A DNA stretch of 64,000 nucleotides from Kocuria rosea (GTDB taxonomy: Bacteria; Actinomycetota; Actinomycetes; Actinomycetales; Micrococcaceae): contig NZ_CP035103.1 of the NCBI RefSeq assembly GCF_006094695.1, positions 3,100,001 to 3,164,000 on the forward strand. The letters are read 5' to 3'. Below, piece after piece: positions 43,222 through 52,830 of this stretch. The notes beneath the pieces were generated by a model that saw nothing but the letters and a program-made list of their open reading frames with translations, did no database searches and was not told where the DNA came from. Numbering within the stretch: position 1 is the first letter of the stretch; each line of letters opens with the position of its first letter. Made by a program: the position numbers and the translations under genes.

Positions 43222-43799
43222 AGGCCCGCCAGGAGGGCCTCGCCGCGCGCGGTGAGCCGCTCGCGCAGCCGGGACGCCTCGGCGTGCTCCACCCCCGGGA
43301 TCTCGGCGTGGCTGCCCACGGCGGCGGTGTGCAGCTTCACGGTGGCCAGGCCGAAGCTGCGCTGCAGCGGGGAGACCGACACGTCCACGTACTGCATCCG
43401 GCCGTAGGGGATCACCGTGACCCGCTGGTAGAGCAGGCCGCGCCGCACGAGCAGGTCCTCGCCGCGCTCGGCGTAGCCGATCGCCCGGACCCGCCGCGGG
43501 GCCAGGAGCACGGAGAGCAGCCCGGCCGCCAGGACGGCCGCGGGCGGCAGCAGCAGCAGGCCCAGGGGGGCGCCGGACCACACGCCCGTGGCCGCCAGCA
43601 CCGCCGGCCAGCCGAGGGCGGCGAGCCAGAAGAGGGTGCTGAGGAGGGTGGAGAGCACCACCACGGAGAGGTGCTTGGGCGAGACCCGGGTCCAGGCCAG
43701 GCCCTCGGGGTCGATCGCGGGGTTGCTCAGGGGCACCCGGTCACCGGGCGTCCCCGCCACGGGGCCGCCGACGGGCCCGTGGGCGGATCTCTCGGGCAT
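43218..43799 (-). CDS. Small membrane PH-domain (DUF304) protein
   Basis: A 193-residue protein with two helices (VVVLSTLLSTLFWLAALGWP and LGLLLLPPAAVLAAGLLSVLLA) and one bPH2 domain: RGLLYQRVTVIPYGRMQYVDVSVSPLQRSFGLATVKLHT. It is the short partner (YdbS-like) of the following gene, with which it overlaps by 4 bp. The ATG at 43799 has GGGAGAAGG upstream; a GTG two codons earlier is possible. Its start region overlaps the end of the DUF3180 gene by about 59 bp. Confidence 0.85.
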   Translation of the reverse strand: MPERSAHGPVGGPVAGTPGDRVPLSNPAIDPEGLAWTRVSPKHLSVVVLSTLLSTLFWLAALGWPAVLAATGVWSGAPLGLLLLPPAAVLAAGLLSVLLAPRRVRAIGYAERGEDLLVRRGLLYQRVTVIPYGRMQYVDVSVSPLQRSFGLATVKLHTAAVGSHAEIPGVEHAEASRLRERLTARGEALLAGL

Positions 43800-44310
43800 A
43801 ACCACCTTCTCCCTCGGGAAGCTCCTTCTGCCGCCCCCTACGGTACTCGGCGCCCTCCTCCGCGTCGGGATCGTCCGGCGGCAGCTTGCAGAAGCCCTCC
43901 ACGATCCAGCCCACCACCACGAGCACGAGCCCGGCCCCGGCGTGCACCAGGCTGGCCCACAGCGGGCCCTGCTCGGAGCGCACGGTCACCAGCGCGAGCT
44001 GCTCGACGGCCACGGCGGCGTGCCAGCCGGTCAGCATCGCCCCCGCCCAGGCCACCGCCTGCGCGCCGGCCGCGGTGCGGGCGGCCACGAGCGGGTCGAA
44101 ACGCTCCGGGCGCGCTCCGTCCTGGTGCCGCTTGACCCGCACGCCCAGCACCAGCAGGGCCGCGGCCACGGCGGCGAGGGCCGCGAGCGAGGCCCACGGC
44201 AGGATCAGCAGCGGCCCGCCCGCGCCCGTGGACAGCCGGTTGGCGGTCCAGCCGACGGCGCCTGCGGCGGCGGCGCACATCAGCAGCGCCGGGACCGTGA
44301 GCACGTGCAC
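43741..44310 (-). CDS. DUF3180 membrane protein
   Basis: A 189-residue protein with four membrane helices in the first 140 residues (LTVPALLMCAAAAGAVGWTANRL, LPWASLAALAAVAAALLVL, GAQAVAWAGAMLTGWHAAVAV, LVHAGAGLVLVVVGWIV) and a basic tail ending RRRPRGGDAR. It belongs to DUF3180, almost always located behind folK in actinobacteria; role unknown. GTG 44310 with GGGGGAG 6 nt upstream. It is 12 bp after folK. Confidence 0.85.
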   Translation of the reverse strand: MHVLTVPALLMCAAAAGAVGWTANRLSTGAGGPLLILPWASLAALAAVAAALLVLGVRVKRHQDGARPERFDPLVAARTAAGAQAVAWAGAMLTGWHAAVAVEQLALVTVRSEQGPLWASLVHAGAGLVLVVVGWIVEGFCKLPPDDPDAEEGAEYRRGRQKELPEGEGGYAREIRPRARRRPRGGDAR

Positions 44311-44322
44311 GGCGGCTCCCCC

Positions 44323-44853
44323 TCAGTCCCCGTCCCCGCCGGGAGCGGGGTCCTCGGGCAGCAGGGGGATCGTGTCCGGCCCCAGGCCGCCGAGGTCCTC
44401 CGCCCGGCGGGCCAGCTCGGCGACGCTGCGCCCCTCGAGCGTCGCGCCGGGGTCCATGAGGGCCCAGGGCACGAGCACGAACGCGCGGGTGCCGGCGCGC
44501 AGGTGGGGCACGGTGAGGTCCGGCTCGTCCAGGCGCAGGTCCCCGTAGACCACGATGTCGACGTCGAGGGTGCGCGGGCCCCAGCGCTGCGTCCGGGTCC
44601 GGTGGTGGCGCTCCTCCACCTCCTGGCACGCCCGCAGCAGCCCGAAGGGGCTCAGCTCGGTCTCCACCTCGACGACCGCGTTCAGGTAGTCCCCCTGGCC
44701 GGCCGGTCCGCCGACCGGCCGGGAGCGCACGATGGGCGAGGCGCGGACCAGCGTGATCCGCGGGTGGGCGGCCAGCTCGAGGGCGGCGCCGCGGAGGGTG
44801 GCCTCCCGGTCGCCGAGGTTGGCGCCGAGGGCGAGGACGGCCCGGGTGCCCAC
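44323..44853 (-). CDS. folK: 6-hydroxymethyl-7,8-dihydropterin pyrophosphokinase
   Basis: A 176-residue HPPK that moves pyrophosphate from ATP to the pterin, making the FolP substrate. Motifs: VLALGANLGDREATLRGA, SRPVGGPAGQGDYLNAVVEVET and RWGPRTLDVDIVVYGDLRLDEPDLTVPH, containing the two Mg-binding aspartates in LDVDI. GTG 44853 lies one base after the folB stop, so the genes are coupled. Confidence 0.95.
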   Translation of the reverse strand: MGTRAVLALGANLGDREATLRGAALELAAHPRITLVRASPIVRSRPVGGPAGQGDYLNAVVEVETELSPFGLLRACQEVEERHHRTRTQRWGPRTLDVDIVVYGDLRLDEPDLTVPHLRAGTRAFVLVPWALMDPGATLEGRSVAELARRAEDLGGLGPDTIPLLPEDPAPGGDGD

Positions 44854-44854
44854 C

Positions 44855-45316
44855 TCAGCGCTCCCGGTAGATCGTGACGGAGACGTCGGAGAACGTCACC
44901 TCGATGGGCGCCTTGGGCTTGTGCACGGTGACCTCCACCGCGTCGAGCGGGAAGCGGGCGAGCAGCCGCCGGGCGACCTGGTCGGCGAGGGTCTCGAGCA
45001 GGTTGACGCTGGGGCCGATGACGATGTCCCGCACCTCCTCGGCGACCTCGCCGTAGTGGGCGGTCAGGGCGACGTCGTCCGAGGCCCCCGCCGCGGCCAG
45101 GTCCAGGTACATGACGAGGTCCACGAAGAAGGGCTGGCCGCTGCGCTTCTCCTGGTCGAAGACGCCGTGGTAGCCCACCGCGCCGATGCCCAGGAGGTTG
45201 ATCCGGTCCCGGCGGTCGGGGGCCCTGGTGGTGGACACCGGGACGTGCTGGCGGCCGGCCCGGTCCCCGGCGCGCATCCGGGCGGCGTCCGCGTCCTCGC
45301 GCGGCACGCGGTTCAC
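44855..45316 (-). CDS. folB: Dihydroneopterin aldolase
   Basis: Cleaves dihydroneopterin to hydroxymethyl-dihydropterin and glycolaldehyde. Family core DRINLLGIGAVGYHGVFDQEKRSG and the catalytic-lysine region VTVHKPKAPIEVTFSDVSVTI are both intact, with LLETLADQVARRLL between. The GTG at 45316 overlaps the folP stop (GTGA) and gives 153 residues; this is about 30 longer than usual, so ATG 45277 or a GTG near 45244 may be the true start. It lies between folP and folK in the operon. Confidence 0.92.
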   Translation of the reverse strand: MNRVPREDADAARMRAGDRAGRQHVPVSTTRAPDRRDRINLLGIGAVGYHGVFDQEKRSGQPFFVDLVMYLDLAAAGASDDVALTAHYGEVAEEVRDIVIGPSVNLLETLADQVARRLLARFPLDAVEVTVHKPKAPIEVTFSDVSVTIYRER

Positions 45317-46257
45317 CGGTCCGCTCCGGAGGACGCCGGCAGCACGCCGGCGTCGGCGGCGGGGCGCAGCAGGGCCGGCTCCACGCCGCGCCAGGCGTGC
45401 GCGGCGGCCACGGCGTCGGCGCTCGGGCGCACGGCGTGGACGCGCACGCACCACGCGCCCGCGTGGGCGGACAGCGCGCTGATCGCGGCCGTCGCCGCGT
45501 CCCGCCCGGCCGCGGGGCGCGGTGCGCCGTCCTGCTCGAGCAGGGTGCCGAGGAAGCGCTTGCGGGACGCCGCCACGAGCACCTTGTGGCCGGTGGCCGT
45601 GAAGCGCGGCAGCGCCCGGAGCAGCTCCCAGTTCTGCGCCCCGCGCTTGTCGAAGCCCAGCCCGGGGTCCAGGACCAGCTTCTCGGGGGCCAGGCCGGCG
45701 GCCAGGCAGCGCTCCGTCAGCGCCTCGAGCTCCCCGAGCACCTCCCCGGCCACGTCGTGGTAGACGGCCCGGGAGTCCTGCACGTCGGGCAGGCCGCGGG
45801 CGTGCATGAGGACGTAGGGGGCCTGCCGCTCGGCGACCAGGTCGATCATGTCCTGGCTCGCGCGCAGCCCCGAGACGTCGTTGACGATGTGCGCCCCGGC
45901 GTCCAGGACGGCCTCGGCGGTCCCGGCGTGGAGGGTGTCGACGCTGAGCACCGCGCCCGCGGCGGCGAGGGCCTCGACCACGGGCAGGATCCGGCGCCGC
46001 TCCTCGGCGGGGTCGATCCGCTCGGAGCCGGGCCGGGTGGACTCGCCCCCGACGTCGACGATGTCGGCGCCCTCGGCGAGCATGCGCAGCCCGTGCGCGA
46101 TCGCGGCCTCGTGCCCGGCGTGCTCGCCGCCGTCGCTGAAGGAGTCGGGGGTGACGTTGAGGATGCCCATGACCAGCGTGCGCCCGGTGGGCAGGTTCTC
46201 GAAGGAGCCCCAGCCGGAGGGCCGGTGCGCGGGGTCGGTGCGGAGGGGGGGCGTCAT
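45313..46257 (-). CDS. folP: Dihydropteroate synthase
   Basis: A 314-residue TIM-barrel enzyme joining hydroxymethyl-dihydropterin pyrophosphate and p-aminobenzoate; the sulfonamide target. Signatures: MGILNVTPDSFSDGG, VDVGGESTRPGSERI, VNDVSGLRASQDM, VLDPGLGFDKRGAQN and VLVAASRKRFLG. Start at ATG 46257, 4 bp after folE. Length slightly above average because of an alanine-rich C-terminus. Confidence 0.96.
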   Translation of the reverse strand: MTPPLRTDPAHRPSGWGSFENLPTGRTLVMGILNVTPDSFSDGGEHAGHEAAIAHGLRMLAEGADIVDVGGESTRPGSERIDPAEERRRILPVVEALAAAGAVLSVDTLHAGTAEAVLDAGAHIVNDVSGLRASQDMIDLVAERQAPYVLMHARGLPDVQDSRAVYHDVAGEVLGELEALTERCLAAGLAPEKLVLDPGLGFDKRGAQNWELLRALPRFTATGHKVLVAASRKRFLGTLLEQDGAPRPAAGRDAATAAISALSAHAGAWCVRVHAVRPSADAVAAAHAWRGVEPALLRPAADAGVLPASSGADR

Positions 46258-46261
46258 GTGC

Positions 46262-46933
46262 TCAGCGCCCCAGGATGAGGCTCATCGCCTCGGCGCGGGT
46301 GGCGGGCTCGCGCAGCTGTCCGCGCACGGCCGAGGTGACGGTCTTGGCGCCCGGCTTGCGCACCCCGCGCATGGACATGCACAGGTGCTCGCACTCGACC
46401 ACCACGATCACCCCGGCCGGCTGGAGGTGCTCCATGATCGCCTCCACCACCTGGGTGGTCAGCCGCTCCTGGACCTGGGGCCGGCGGGCGAAGAGGTCCA
46501 CGAGGCGGGCGAGCTTGCTCAGGCCGGTGACCATCCCGTCGTGGCCGGGGATGTAGCCCACGTGGGCGTGCCCGTGGAACGGGACGAGGTGGTGCTCGCA
46601 GGTCGAGTAGAAGGGGATGTCCTTGACGAGGACCATCTCGGAGTGGCCGATGTCGAAGGTCGTCCCGAGGATCTCGGCGGGGTCCTGGTGCAGGCCCGCG
46701 AACATCTCCGCGTACGCCCGCGCCACGCGCCCCGGGGTGCCCTGCAGGCCGTCCCGGTCCGGGTCATCGCCGATCGCCAGCAGCAGCTCGCGCACGGCCG
46801 CCGCGACGCGCGGCTGGTCGACCGCCCCGGCGCCGGCCTCCAGCGCGGGGGCGGGGTCGGGGTACGGCGGGTCGAACGCCTCCGCGCGCAGGTCGTGCGC
46901 GCTCGTCTGCTTCGTGCGGGCCTCGTGGGGCAA
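46262..46933 (-). CDS. folE: GTP cyclohydrolase I
   Basis: First enzyme of tetrahydrofolate synthesis, converting GTP to dihydroneopterin triphosphate. Zinc and active-site residues lie in [22 protein letters not shown] and [19 protein letters not shown]; the start of the domain is [28 protein letters not shown] choose TTG 46933 because AAGGAGG lies 5 nt upstream, giving 223 residues; an ATG at 47017 would add 28 unconserved residues and lacks a ribosome-binding site. It follows ftsH and precedes folP. Confidence 0.93.
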   Translation of the reverse strand: MPHEARTKQTSAHDLRAEAFDPPYPDPAPALEAGAGAVDQPRVAAAVRELLLAIGDDPDRDGLQGTPGRVARAYAEMFAGLHQDPAEILGTTFDIGHSEMVLVKDIPFYSTCEHHLVPFHGHAHVGYIPGHDGMVTGLSKLARLVDLFARRPQVQERLTTQVVEAIMEHLQPAGVIVVVECEHLCMSMRGVRKPGAKTVTSAVRGQLREPATRAEAMSLILGR

Positions 46934-47029
46934 CGCGCCCTCCTTCGGGATCTGCCGGTGCGGCGGGGTCTGCCGGACGGGACGGGAGTCGGCGGACGCG
47001 ACCGGCTGTCGCTCCATCCTAGGCCCGGC

Positions 47030-49150
47030 TCAGTCCGTGCCGGCCCCCGGGGCGCGCTCCGCGGAGGGTCCGGTGGTGCTCGAGGAGCCCGCCCCCTCCC
47101 CCGGGGGCACCGAGTGCCCGCGCTCCGGGACCTCGAGGGGGTGCTCCGGCTTCGCGGCGGCCGCCTGGTCCTGCGGGGCCAGGGTCGCGGGGTCCTGGGC
47201 GTGCAGCCGCCGGGCCTCCTCGCGCTCGGCCTGCGTGACCACGGGCGGGTCCTCGGAGAGCGGCCGGGTGTCCTTGGACAGCCACACGGGCCGCAGGTCC
47301 CGCTTGCGGATGTCGTGGAAGAGGTCCGCGATCTGCGCCTCGTTGAGCGTCTCCTTCTCGAGCAGCTCGAGGGCGAGCCGGTCGAGGACGGGACGGTTGT
47401 CCATGAGGATCGCGTGCGCCTCGTCGTGGGCCTGGTCCAGCAGGGCCCGCACCTCCTCGTCGACGATCGCGGCGGTGCGCTCGGAGTACTCCCGGCCCGA
47501 GCCGGCGGCGTCCCGGCCGAGGAACGGCTCGGAGCTGTCCCCGCCCAGCTTGATCGAGCCCACGCGGGCGCTCATGCCGTACTGGGTGACCATCTTGCGG
47601 GCCGTGTCGGTGGCCTTCTGGATGTCGTTGGACGCGCCGGTGGACGGGTCCCGGAACACGATCTCCTCCGCCGCGCGCCCGCCCATGGCGTAGGCCATCT
47701 GGTCGAGCAGCTCGTTGCGGGTGGTCGAGTACTTGTCGTCCATGGGCATGACCATGGTGTAGCCCAGGGCCCGGCCGCGGGGCAGGATGGTGATCTTCGT
47801 GACCGGGTCCGTGTTGCGCAGGGCCGCGGCCACGAGCGCGTGCCCGCCCTCGTGGTAGGCGGTGACCTTGCGCTCGAGCTCCTTCATGATCCGGCTGCGC
47901 TTCTGCGGACCGGCGATGACCCGGTCGATCGCCTCGTCCACGGCGCGGTCGTCGATGAGCTGGGCGTGGGAGCGGGCCGTCAGCAGCGCGGCCTCGTTCA
48001 TCACGTTGGCGAGCTCGGCGCCCGTGAAGCCGGGGGTGCGCTTGGCCACGGCGGCGAGGTCCACGTTGTCCGCGAGCGGCTTGCCCTGCGAGTGCACCCG
48101 GAGGATCTGCAGGCGGCCCTTCATGTCGGGGGCCTCCACGCCGATCTGGCGGTCGAAGCGGCCCGGGCGCAGCAGCGCCGGGTCCAGGACGTCGGGGCGG
48201 TTGGTCGCGGCGATCAGGATGACGTTGGTGGTGGCGTCGAAGCCGTCCATCTCGACGAGCAGCTGGTTGAGGGTCTGCTCGCGCTCGTCGTTGCCGCCGC
48301 CCATGCCCGCGCCGCGCTGGCGGCCCACGGCGTCGATCTCGTCCACGAAGATGATGGCCGGCGCGTTCTCCTTGGCCTGCTGGAACAGGTCGCGGACCCG
48401 GGAGGCGCCCACGCCCACGAACATCTCGACGAAGTCGGAGCCGGAGATCGAGAAGAAGGGCACGCCGGCCTCGCCGGCCACCGCCCGCGCGAGCAGGGTC
48501 TTGCCGGTGCCGGGAGGGCCGTAGAGCAGCACGCCCTTGGGCACCTTCGCGCCGAGGGCGGTGAAGCGCTCCCGCTCCACCAGGAACTGCTTGATCTCGT
48601 CGAGCTCCTGCACGGCCTCGTCCGCGCCGGCGACGTCGGCGAAGGTCACCGTGGGGTTGTCCTTGTCGAACATCTTGGCCCGCGAGCGGCCGAAGCGCAT
48701 GACCTGGGACCCGCCCCCCTGCATCCGGGAGAACACGAACCAGAAGATGGCGAGGATGATCAGGAACGGCAGCATGAAGCCGAGGAGGCTGGTGAACCAG
48801 TTCGACTCGACGGGCTGGTCCGTGAACCCCTGGAGGTCCGCCGCGTTCATCGCGTCGACGACCTCTTCCCCGCGCGGGGTGACGTAGTAGAACTCGACGC
48901 TGCGCCCGAGGTCGCGGCCGTCGAGGGAGAGGTCCTCCTCCAGCTGGAGCTCGACCTTCTGCTGGCCGTCGTAGATCTTCGCCTCGGCGACCTGGCCCTC
49001 GCGGAGCAGCTGCAGGCCGACGTTGGTGTCCACGCGCCCGGAGGAGCCCGTGGTGAGCGTGCCCACCAGGGGGAAGAGGATCAGAGCGGCCAGCAGGACC
49101 CAGAACCAGGGTCCTCTGAAGAAGTTGTTGGGTTTTTTCGCCGTGGCCAA
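47030..49150 (-). CDS. ftsH: ATP-dependent zinc metalloprotease FtsH
   Basis: A 706-residue membrane AAA protease degrading misfolded membrane and regulatory proteins. Two membrane helices ([15 protein letters not shown] near residue 15 and [19 protein letters not shown] near 125) flank an extracytoplasmic domain. Walker A GPPGTGKT is at about 211, the pore motif [10 protein letters not shown] follows, SRH includes [20 protein letters not shown], and the zinc site is YHEGGHA at about 432. The C-terminus is long, acidic and Pro-rich. Start is a TTG at 49150 with GGAGG 10 nt upstream; the conserved N-terminus supports it. Confidence 0.96.
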   Translation of the reverse strand: MATAKKPNNFFRGPWFWVLLAALILFPLVGTLTTGSSGRVDTNVGLQLLREGQVAEAKIYDGQQKVELQLEEDLSLDGRDLGRSVEFYYVTPRGEEVVDAMNAADLQGFTDQPVESNWFTSLLGFMLPFLIILAIFWFVFSRMQGGGSQVMRFGRSRAKMFDKDNPTVTFADVAGADEAVQELDEIKQFLVERERFTALGAKVPKGVLLYGPPGTGKTLLARAVAGEAGVPFFSISGSDFVEMFVGVGASRVRDLFQQAKENAPAIIFVDEIDAVGRQRGAGMGGGNDEREQTLNQLLVEMDGFDATTNVILIAATNRPDVLDPALLRPGRFDRQIGVEAPDMKGRLQILRVHSQGKPLADNVDLAAVAKRTPGFTGAELANVMNEAALLTARSHAQLIDDRAVDEAIDRVIAGPQKRSRIMKELERKVTAYHEGGHALVAAALRNTDPVTKITILPRGRALGYTMVMPMDDKYSTTRNELLDQMAYAMGGRAAEEIVFRDPSTGASNDIQKATDTARKMVTQYGMSARVGSIKLGGDSSEPFLGRDAAGSGREYSERTAAIVDEEVRALLDQAHDEAHAILMDNRPVLDRLALELLEKETLNEAQIADLFHDIRKRDLRPVWLSKDTRPLSEDPPVVTQAEREEARRLHAQDPATLAPQDQAAAAKPEHPLEVPERGHSVPPGEGAGSSSTTGPSAERAPGAGTD

Positions 49151-49236
49151 GCCGCTGATCCTCCCGTGGATGGTTGTCCGGGCCCCCTCGAGCCCGTGCC
49201 CGCCCAGGGCCGGAGGTCCAGGGGACGCAGACCTAC

Positions 49237-49242
49237 AATGTA
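49237..49242 (-). promoter_or_regulatory. Candidate -10 element of ftsH
   Basis: TACATT on the minus strand, about 86 nt before the TTG start, in the only AT-containing part of the 194-bp ftsH-hpt gap. Confidence 0.4.
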
Positions 49243-49344
49243 CAGCCCGGACTCGGGGTCGGGCCCCGGACGGGCCGGGAGTTCCCTGTCAGCGGACACC
49301 CGGCCCGGGAACCGCCGCGGCGCACGCCCGCCGGGGGCGCCGGC

Positions 49345-49896
49345 TCACTCGTAGACGTGCGGCGCCAGGGTCGCGATGCAGTCGAGGTTGCGGTACTTCT
49401 CGGCGTAGTCGAGCCCGTAGCCCACCACGAACTCGTTGGGGATGTCCCAGCCCACGTACTTGACGTCGATGGAGGTCTTCGCGGCCTCGGGCTTGCGCAG
49501 CAGGGCGCAGATCTCCACCGAGGCCGTGCCGCGGGACTCGAGGTTGGCGCGCAGCCAGGACAGGGTCAGGCCCGAGTCGATGATGTCCTCGACGATGAGC
49601 ACGTCCCGCCCTGTGAGGTCCGTGTCCAGGTCCTTCAGGATGCGGACCACGCCCGAGGACTTGGTCCCGGAGCCGTAGGAGGACACGGCCATCCAGTCCA
49701 TGGGGTACTGGCCCTGGAGCGCCCGGCACAGGTCGGCCATGACCATCACCGCACCCTTGAGCACGCCCACGAGCAGGACGTCCCGGCCCCGGTAGTCGGC
49801 GTCCACGGCGGCCGCCAGCTCGGCGATCCTCGTGTCGATGTCTTCCTTGCTGTACAGGACCTCGGTGAGATCCCCCTGGACGTCCTCAGCCTTCAC
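49345..49896 (-). CDS. hpt: Hypoxanthine phosphoribosyltransferase
   Basis: A 183-residue purine-salvage enzyme making IMP and GMP from PRPP. The PRPP loop is VLIVEDIIDSGLTLSWL; VGVLKGAVMVMADLCRAL and SSYGSGTKSSGVVRI form the flexible and pyrophosphate loops, and DYAEKYRNLDCIATL closes the base site. GTG 49896 has GAGGAG 5 nt upstream and overlaps the tilS end by 11 bp. The tilS-hpt-ftsH order is conserved far beyond actinobacteria. Confidence 0.96.
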   Translation of the reverse strand: MKAEDVQGDLTEVLYSKEDIDTRIAELAAAVDADYRGRDVLLVGVLKGAVMVMADLCRALQGQYPMDWMAVSSYGSGTKSSGVVRILKDLDTDLTGRDVLIVEDIIDSGLTLSWLRANLESRGTASVEICALLRKPEAAKTSIDVKYVGWDIPNEFVVGYGLDYAEKYRNLDCIATLAPHVYE

Positions 49897-51001
49897 GGCG
49901 CTCCTCGGGTGATGCGGATGCGGGTCGGGTGGCGCTCGCGGGCCGCGGGCGGACGAGCTCCAGGTGCCCCGGGCCACGGGTGCCCGCCGTCGGGCGGCGG
50001 CGCCACACCGACACCTTACCCGCCATCTGCACGGGCCCCGCGGCCCCGTGTCCCGCGGCGAACTCGTCCAGCGCGCCGAGCCGCTCGTAGGCCGGGGTCT
50101 GTCCGCCGGCGGCGACCACGGCCGCCGACAGGGCGCGGCGGCGCAGCGCGGGGTGCGCGGCCCGCACCGTGGCGAGGTCCAGGGCCAGGGAGCCGGGCAG
50201 CTCCGGGGCGGCGGCGCGGGCGCGCTCGAGCAGCTCCCCCGCGGCGCCGTCGAGGTAGTCCGCGTCGGGGCCGAGGATCGCGGCGGACCGGGCCAGGGCA
50301 CGGGCCAGACCGGGGCCGAGCTCGTCCTCCAGCAGCGGGAGCACGCGGTGGCGGACCCGGGAGCGCATCAGGGTGGTGTCCCGGTTCGTGGGGTCGTGCC
50401 AGGGCTCGAGCTGCTCGGCGGCGCAGATCTCCAGGGTCTGCGCGCGGGAGAGGTCGAGGAACGGGCGGAGGTAGGTGACGCCGTCGAGCTCGCGCACGGG
50501 GGGCATCCCGGCCAGCGAGCGGGTGCCGGAGCCGCGGGCGAGGCCCAGCAGGACGGACTCCGCCTGGTCGTCCAGGGTGTGCCCGAGCAGCACGGCGTCG
50601 GCGCCCGTGCGCCCCACGACCTCCGCGATGCCCGCGTAGCGGGCGGTGCGGGCCGCCATCTCGGGGCCGCCCGCGTCCCGGCGCACGGTCACGGCCGTGA
50701 CGACGACGGGCGCCAGCCCGGTCTGCTCGAGCGTGCGGGCGGCGCGGGCCGCGACCGCCGCGGAGTCCTCCTGGAGGCCGTGGTCGACCACCACGGCGCC
50801 CACGCGCAGCGTGCCGCGCCGGGCGAAGTGGGCCGCGGCGGCGGCCAGCGCGAGGGAGTCGGGGCCGCCGCTGCAGGCCACCAGCACGAGCGGGGGCTCC
50901 GCGGAGGTCCGGGGGACGTGCTGCCGGACGGAGTCGAGCACACGGCGCCGCCCCGCGGCGACGTCCGGGGACAGTCGGCCGCGGCGGGCGAACTGGGTCA
51001 C
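49886..51001 (-). CDS. tilS: tRNA(Ile)-lysidine synthetase
   Basis: A 371-residue enzyme converting C34 of the CAU-anticodon tRNA-Ile to lysidine, so that it reads AUA. The ATP-pyrophosphatase P-loop is VACSGGPDSLALAAAA at about residue 43; GHTLDDQAESVLLGLARGSGTRSLAGM and HDPTNRD follow. The C-terminal substrate domain is short, as usual for actinobacteria. GTG 51001 overlaps the stop of the regulator gene (GTGA). Confidence 0.95.
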   Translation of the reverse strand: MTQFARRGRLSPDVAAGRRRVLDSVRQHVPRTSAEPPLVLVACSGGPDSLALAAAAAHFARRGTLRVGAVVVDHGLQEDSAAVAARAARTLEQTGLAPVVVTAVTVRRDAGGPEMAARTARYAGIAEVVGRTGADAVLLGHTLDDQAESVLLGLARGSGTRSLAGMPPVRELDGVTYLRPFLDLSRAQTLEICAAEQLEPWHDPTNRDTTLMRSRVRHRVLPLLEDELGPGLARALARSAAILGPDADYLDGAAGELLERARAAAPELPGSLALDLATVRAAHPALRRRALSAAVVAAGGQTPAYERLGALDEFAAGHGAAGPVQMAGKVSVWRRRPTAGTRGPGHLELVRPRPASATRPASASPEERREG

Positions 51002-51477
51002 CGGCGGGCGTCCTCGCGGTCGCTCGCGGCCTGCTGGTTCTGCGACTCCCGCACGGCCAGGCGCACGACCTTGGCGAGGGTCGGGGCGGTCTCGCCGAGC
51101 AGGTCCAGGGCGGCCTCGAGCTCGTGCCGCGGGACCACGTGGGCGAGGGCCGCGACGGCGTTGGTCTCGCTGTGGATGCCGGCCTGGATCTGCGTGGTCG
51201 ACAGCACGGGCTGCGAGGCCTCGACCGCGGCGAGGACCTCCTCGATGTCCGGGGTGCCGATGCGCTGCTCCAGCATCACCAGGCGCTCGTAGACCGCCGG
51301 GTTGCCGATCTTGATCCGGCGGCCGCTGTTGAGCTGCGACAGCATGGGCGCGGAGAGGCCGAGGACCTCGGCCAGTCGCCGCTGCGTGATGCCGTAGGCC
51401 TGGACGACCGTGCCGAAGCGCTCCGACAGGGGCTGGCCGTACAGCTTGACCTGCTGTTCGATATTCTCTGTGCTCAC
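50998..51477 (-). CDS. XRE-type helix-turn-helix regulator
   Basis: A 159-residue protein with an N-terminal HTH (YGITQRRLAEVLGLSAPMLSQLNSGRRIKIGNPAVYERL) and a helical C-terminal part without recognisable ligand domain. It begins with GTG 51477 and is directly coupled to tilS. The perfect palindrome TTTGTCACACAAA sits just upstream, suggesting autoregulation and perhaps control of tilS-hpt. Similar genes occur at this position in related genera, but target genes are not known to me. Confidence 0.82.
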   Translation of the reverse strand: MSTENIEQQVKLYGQPLSERFGTVVQAYGITQRRLAEVLGLSAPMLSQLNSGRRIKIGNPAVYERLVMLEQRIGTPDIEEVLAAVEASQPVLSTTQIQAGIHSETNAVAALAHVVPRHELEAALDLLGETAPTLAKVVRLAVRESQNQQAASDREDARR

Positions 51478-51485
51478 GTAAAGAT

Positions 51486-51498
51486 TTTGTCACACAAA
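51486..51498. promoter_or_regulatory. Operator-like palindrome before the XRE gene
   Basis: TTTGT-CAC-ACAAA, perfect 5-bp arms in an AT-rich patch, 8 nt before the GTG at 51477. The rest of 51499-51603 has no clear element. Confidence 0.5.
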
Positions 51499-51603
51499 GG
51501 TGATCCGACCTACCGCGTGTCGCGCTGTGACCGAGGTCTCCGAGGCGGGGCGCCCCACCCGTAATGTGTATGAATCTGCATGTCAAACGGGGGTGCGTGG
51601 TGT

Positions 51604-52785
51604 CTACCACATTCCCGGCGGCTCCGGGGCGGGGAGGAGCCGGCGCGGCGGTGCGCCCGGGCCCAGCACGCGCTCGATCCAGCGCTCCGGGGCGTGGATC
51701 TCGACCTCCGTGGGAAGGTGCTCCGGGGCCTCCCAGATCCGGTTGAACGACTCCAGCCCCACGGTCCCCACCACGGTCGTGACGAACCGCTGGCCGTCGC
51801 TGTACTGGCGCATCTTCGCGTCCATCCCGAGCAGGCGCCGGACGAAGCGGTCGAGGCTGCCCTGGAGCTCGGAGCGCCGCTCGAAGCGCCGCCGGATCGT
51901 CTTCACGGAGGGCACCACGGAGGCGTCCACCCCGTCCATCACGAAGTTCGCGTGCCCCTCGAGCAGGCTCATCACGGCGGTGAGGTGGGAGAGCACCTCC
52001 CGCTCCCGCCGCCCCATGAGCAGGCCCACCACGCCGAGGGAGGCCCGGGGCTCCTCCGCCCCCGCGCCGCGCCCGGGCAGGGAGCGGACCGCCTCCGTGA
52101 GCCGCGCCCCGAGGGTCTCGGCGTGCCCCATGAGGGAGTCGGCGAGCTCGTTGATCTGCTCGATCATGTGCTCGCGCAGCCACGGGGCCGCGGCGAACTG
52201 GACGCGGTGGGTCTGCTCGTGGAGGCAGACCCACAGCCGGAAGTCCTCCGGCTCGACGTTGAGCTCCCGCTCGACCGTGAGGATGTTGGGCGCGACGAGC
52301 ATCAGCCGCCCGCCGGGGTGCCGCTGCGCGGCCACGGCGGAGACCAGCCCGGCGTACGGGTCGTACTGGCCCAGGACCTTCGCGGAGAGGAACCCGAGGA
52401 CCGCCGCCATCTCCATGGCGGTGGCCGTGCCGCCGAGGGCGGTGGCGGCCGCGCCGAACTGCTCCGGGCGGCGCCGGCGCAGGGCCTCGACCGCCGGCTC
52501 CATGAGCACCTCGAAGGCCTGGGCGTTGGCCTTCGACCACCCGGCGCGGTCCACGACCAGCACGGTGGAGTCCCGCAGGTCCCGCGCCGCCTCGAGCCCG
52601 GTGATCCGGTGGACGTGGTCCACGGACGCCTCGGCGTGGCGGCGCATGGAGGCCACCGCCGCCTGCATGGCCCGGGCGGACATCCTCGGCCCCGGCGGCG
52701 TGAGCCGGGCGGCGGCTGAGGCCGCGAGGTCCCACCGGACGATCCCGGGCGCGTCCGTCTCCGGCGGTCGTTGTGCTGCGCTCAT
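51604..52785 (-). CDS. Zinc-dependent metalloprotease (DUF2342 family)
   Basis: A 393-residue minimal-gluzincin type protein. The zinc site is LWVCLHEQTHRVQF (HExxH) near residue 185, with a downstream LEGHANFVMDGVD segment supplying the third ligand. Family is widespread in actinobacteria next to dacB and tilS; its substrate is unknown. The ATG at 52785 (MSAAQRPPE) is preferred. It precedes the XRE-tilS unit and follows dacB by 45 bp on the same strand. Confidence 0.87.
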   Translation of the reverse strand: MSAAQRPPETDAPGIVRWDLAASAAARLTPPGPRMSARAMQAAVASMRRHAEASVDHVHRITGLEAARDLRDSTVLVVDRAGWSKANAQAFEVLMEPAVEALRRRRPEQFGAAATALGGTATAMEMAAVLGFLSAKVLGQYDPYAGLVSAVAAQRHPGGRLMLVAPNILTVERELNVEPEDFRLWVCLHEQTHRVQFAAAPWLREHMIEQINELADSLMGHAETLGARLTEAVRSLPGRGAGAEEPRASLGVVGLLMGRREREVLSHLTAVMSLLEGHANFVMDGVDASVVPSVKTIRRRFERRSELQGSLDRFVRRLLGMDAKMRQYSDGQRFVTTVVGTVGLESFNRIWEAPEHLPTEVEIHAPERWIERVLGPGAPPRRLLPAPEPPGMW

Positions 52786-52830
52786 GGCCTCATGCAACCA
52801 CACGCGCCTGGGAGCGCCCGGCGCGGGCCG

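Noticed and set aside
45848..49354. 1168-codon open frame opposite folP, folE and ftsH
   Set aside because: Antisense shadow; the three minus-strand genes are unmistakable.
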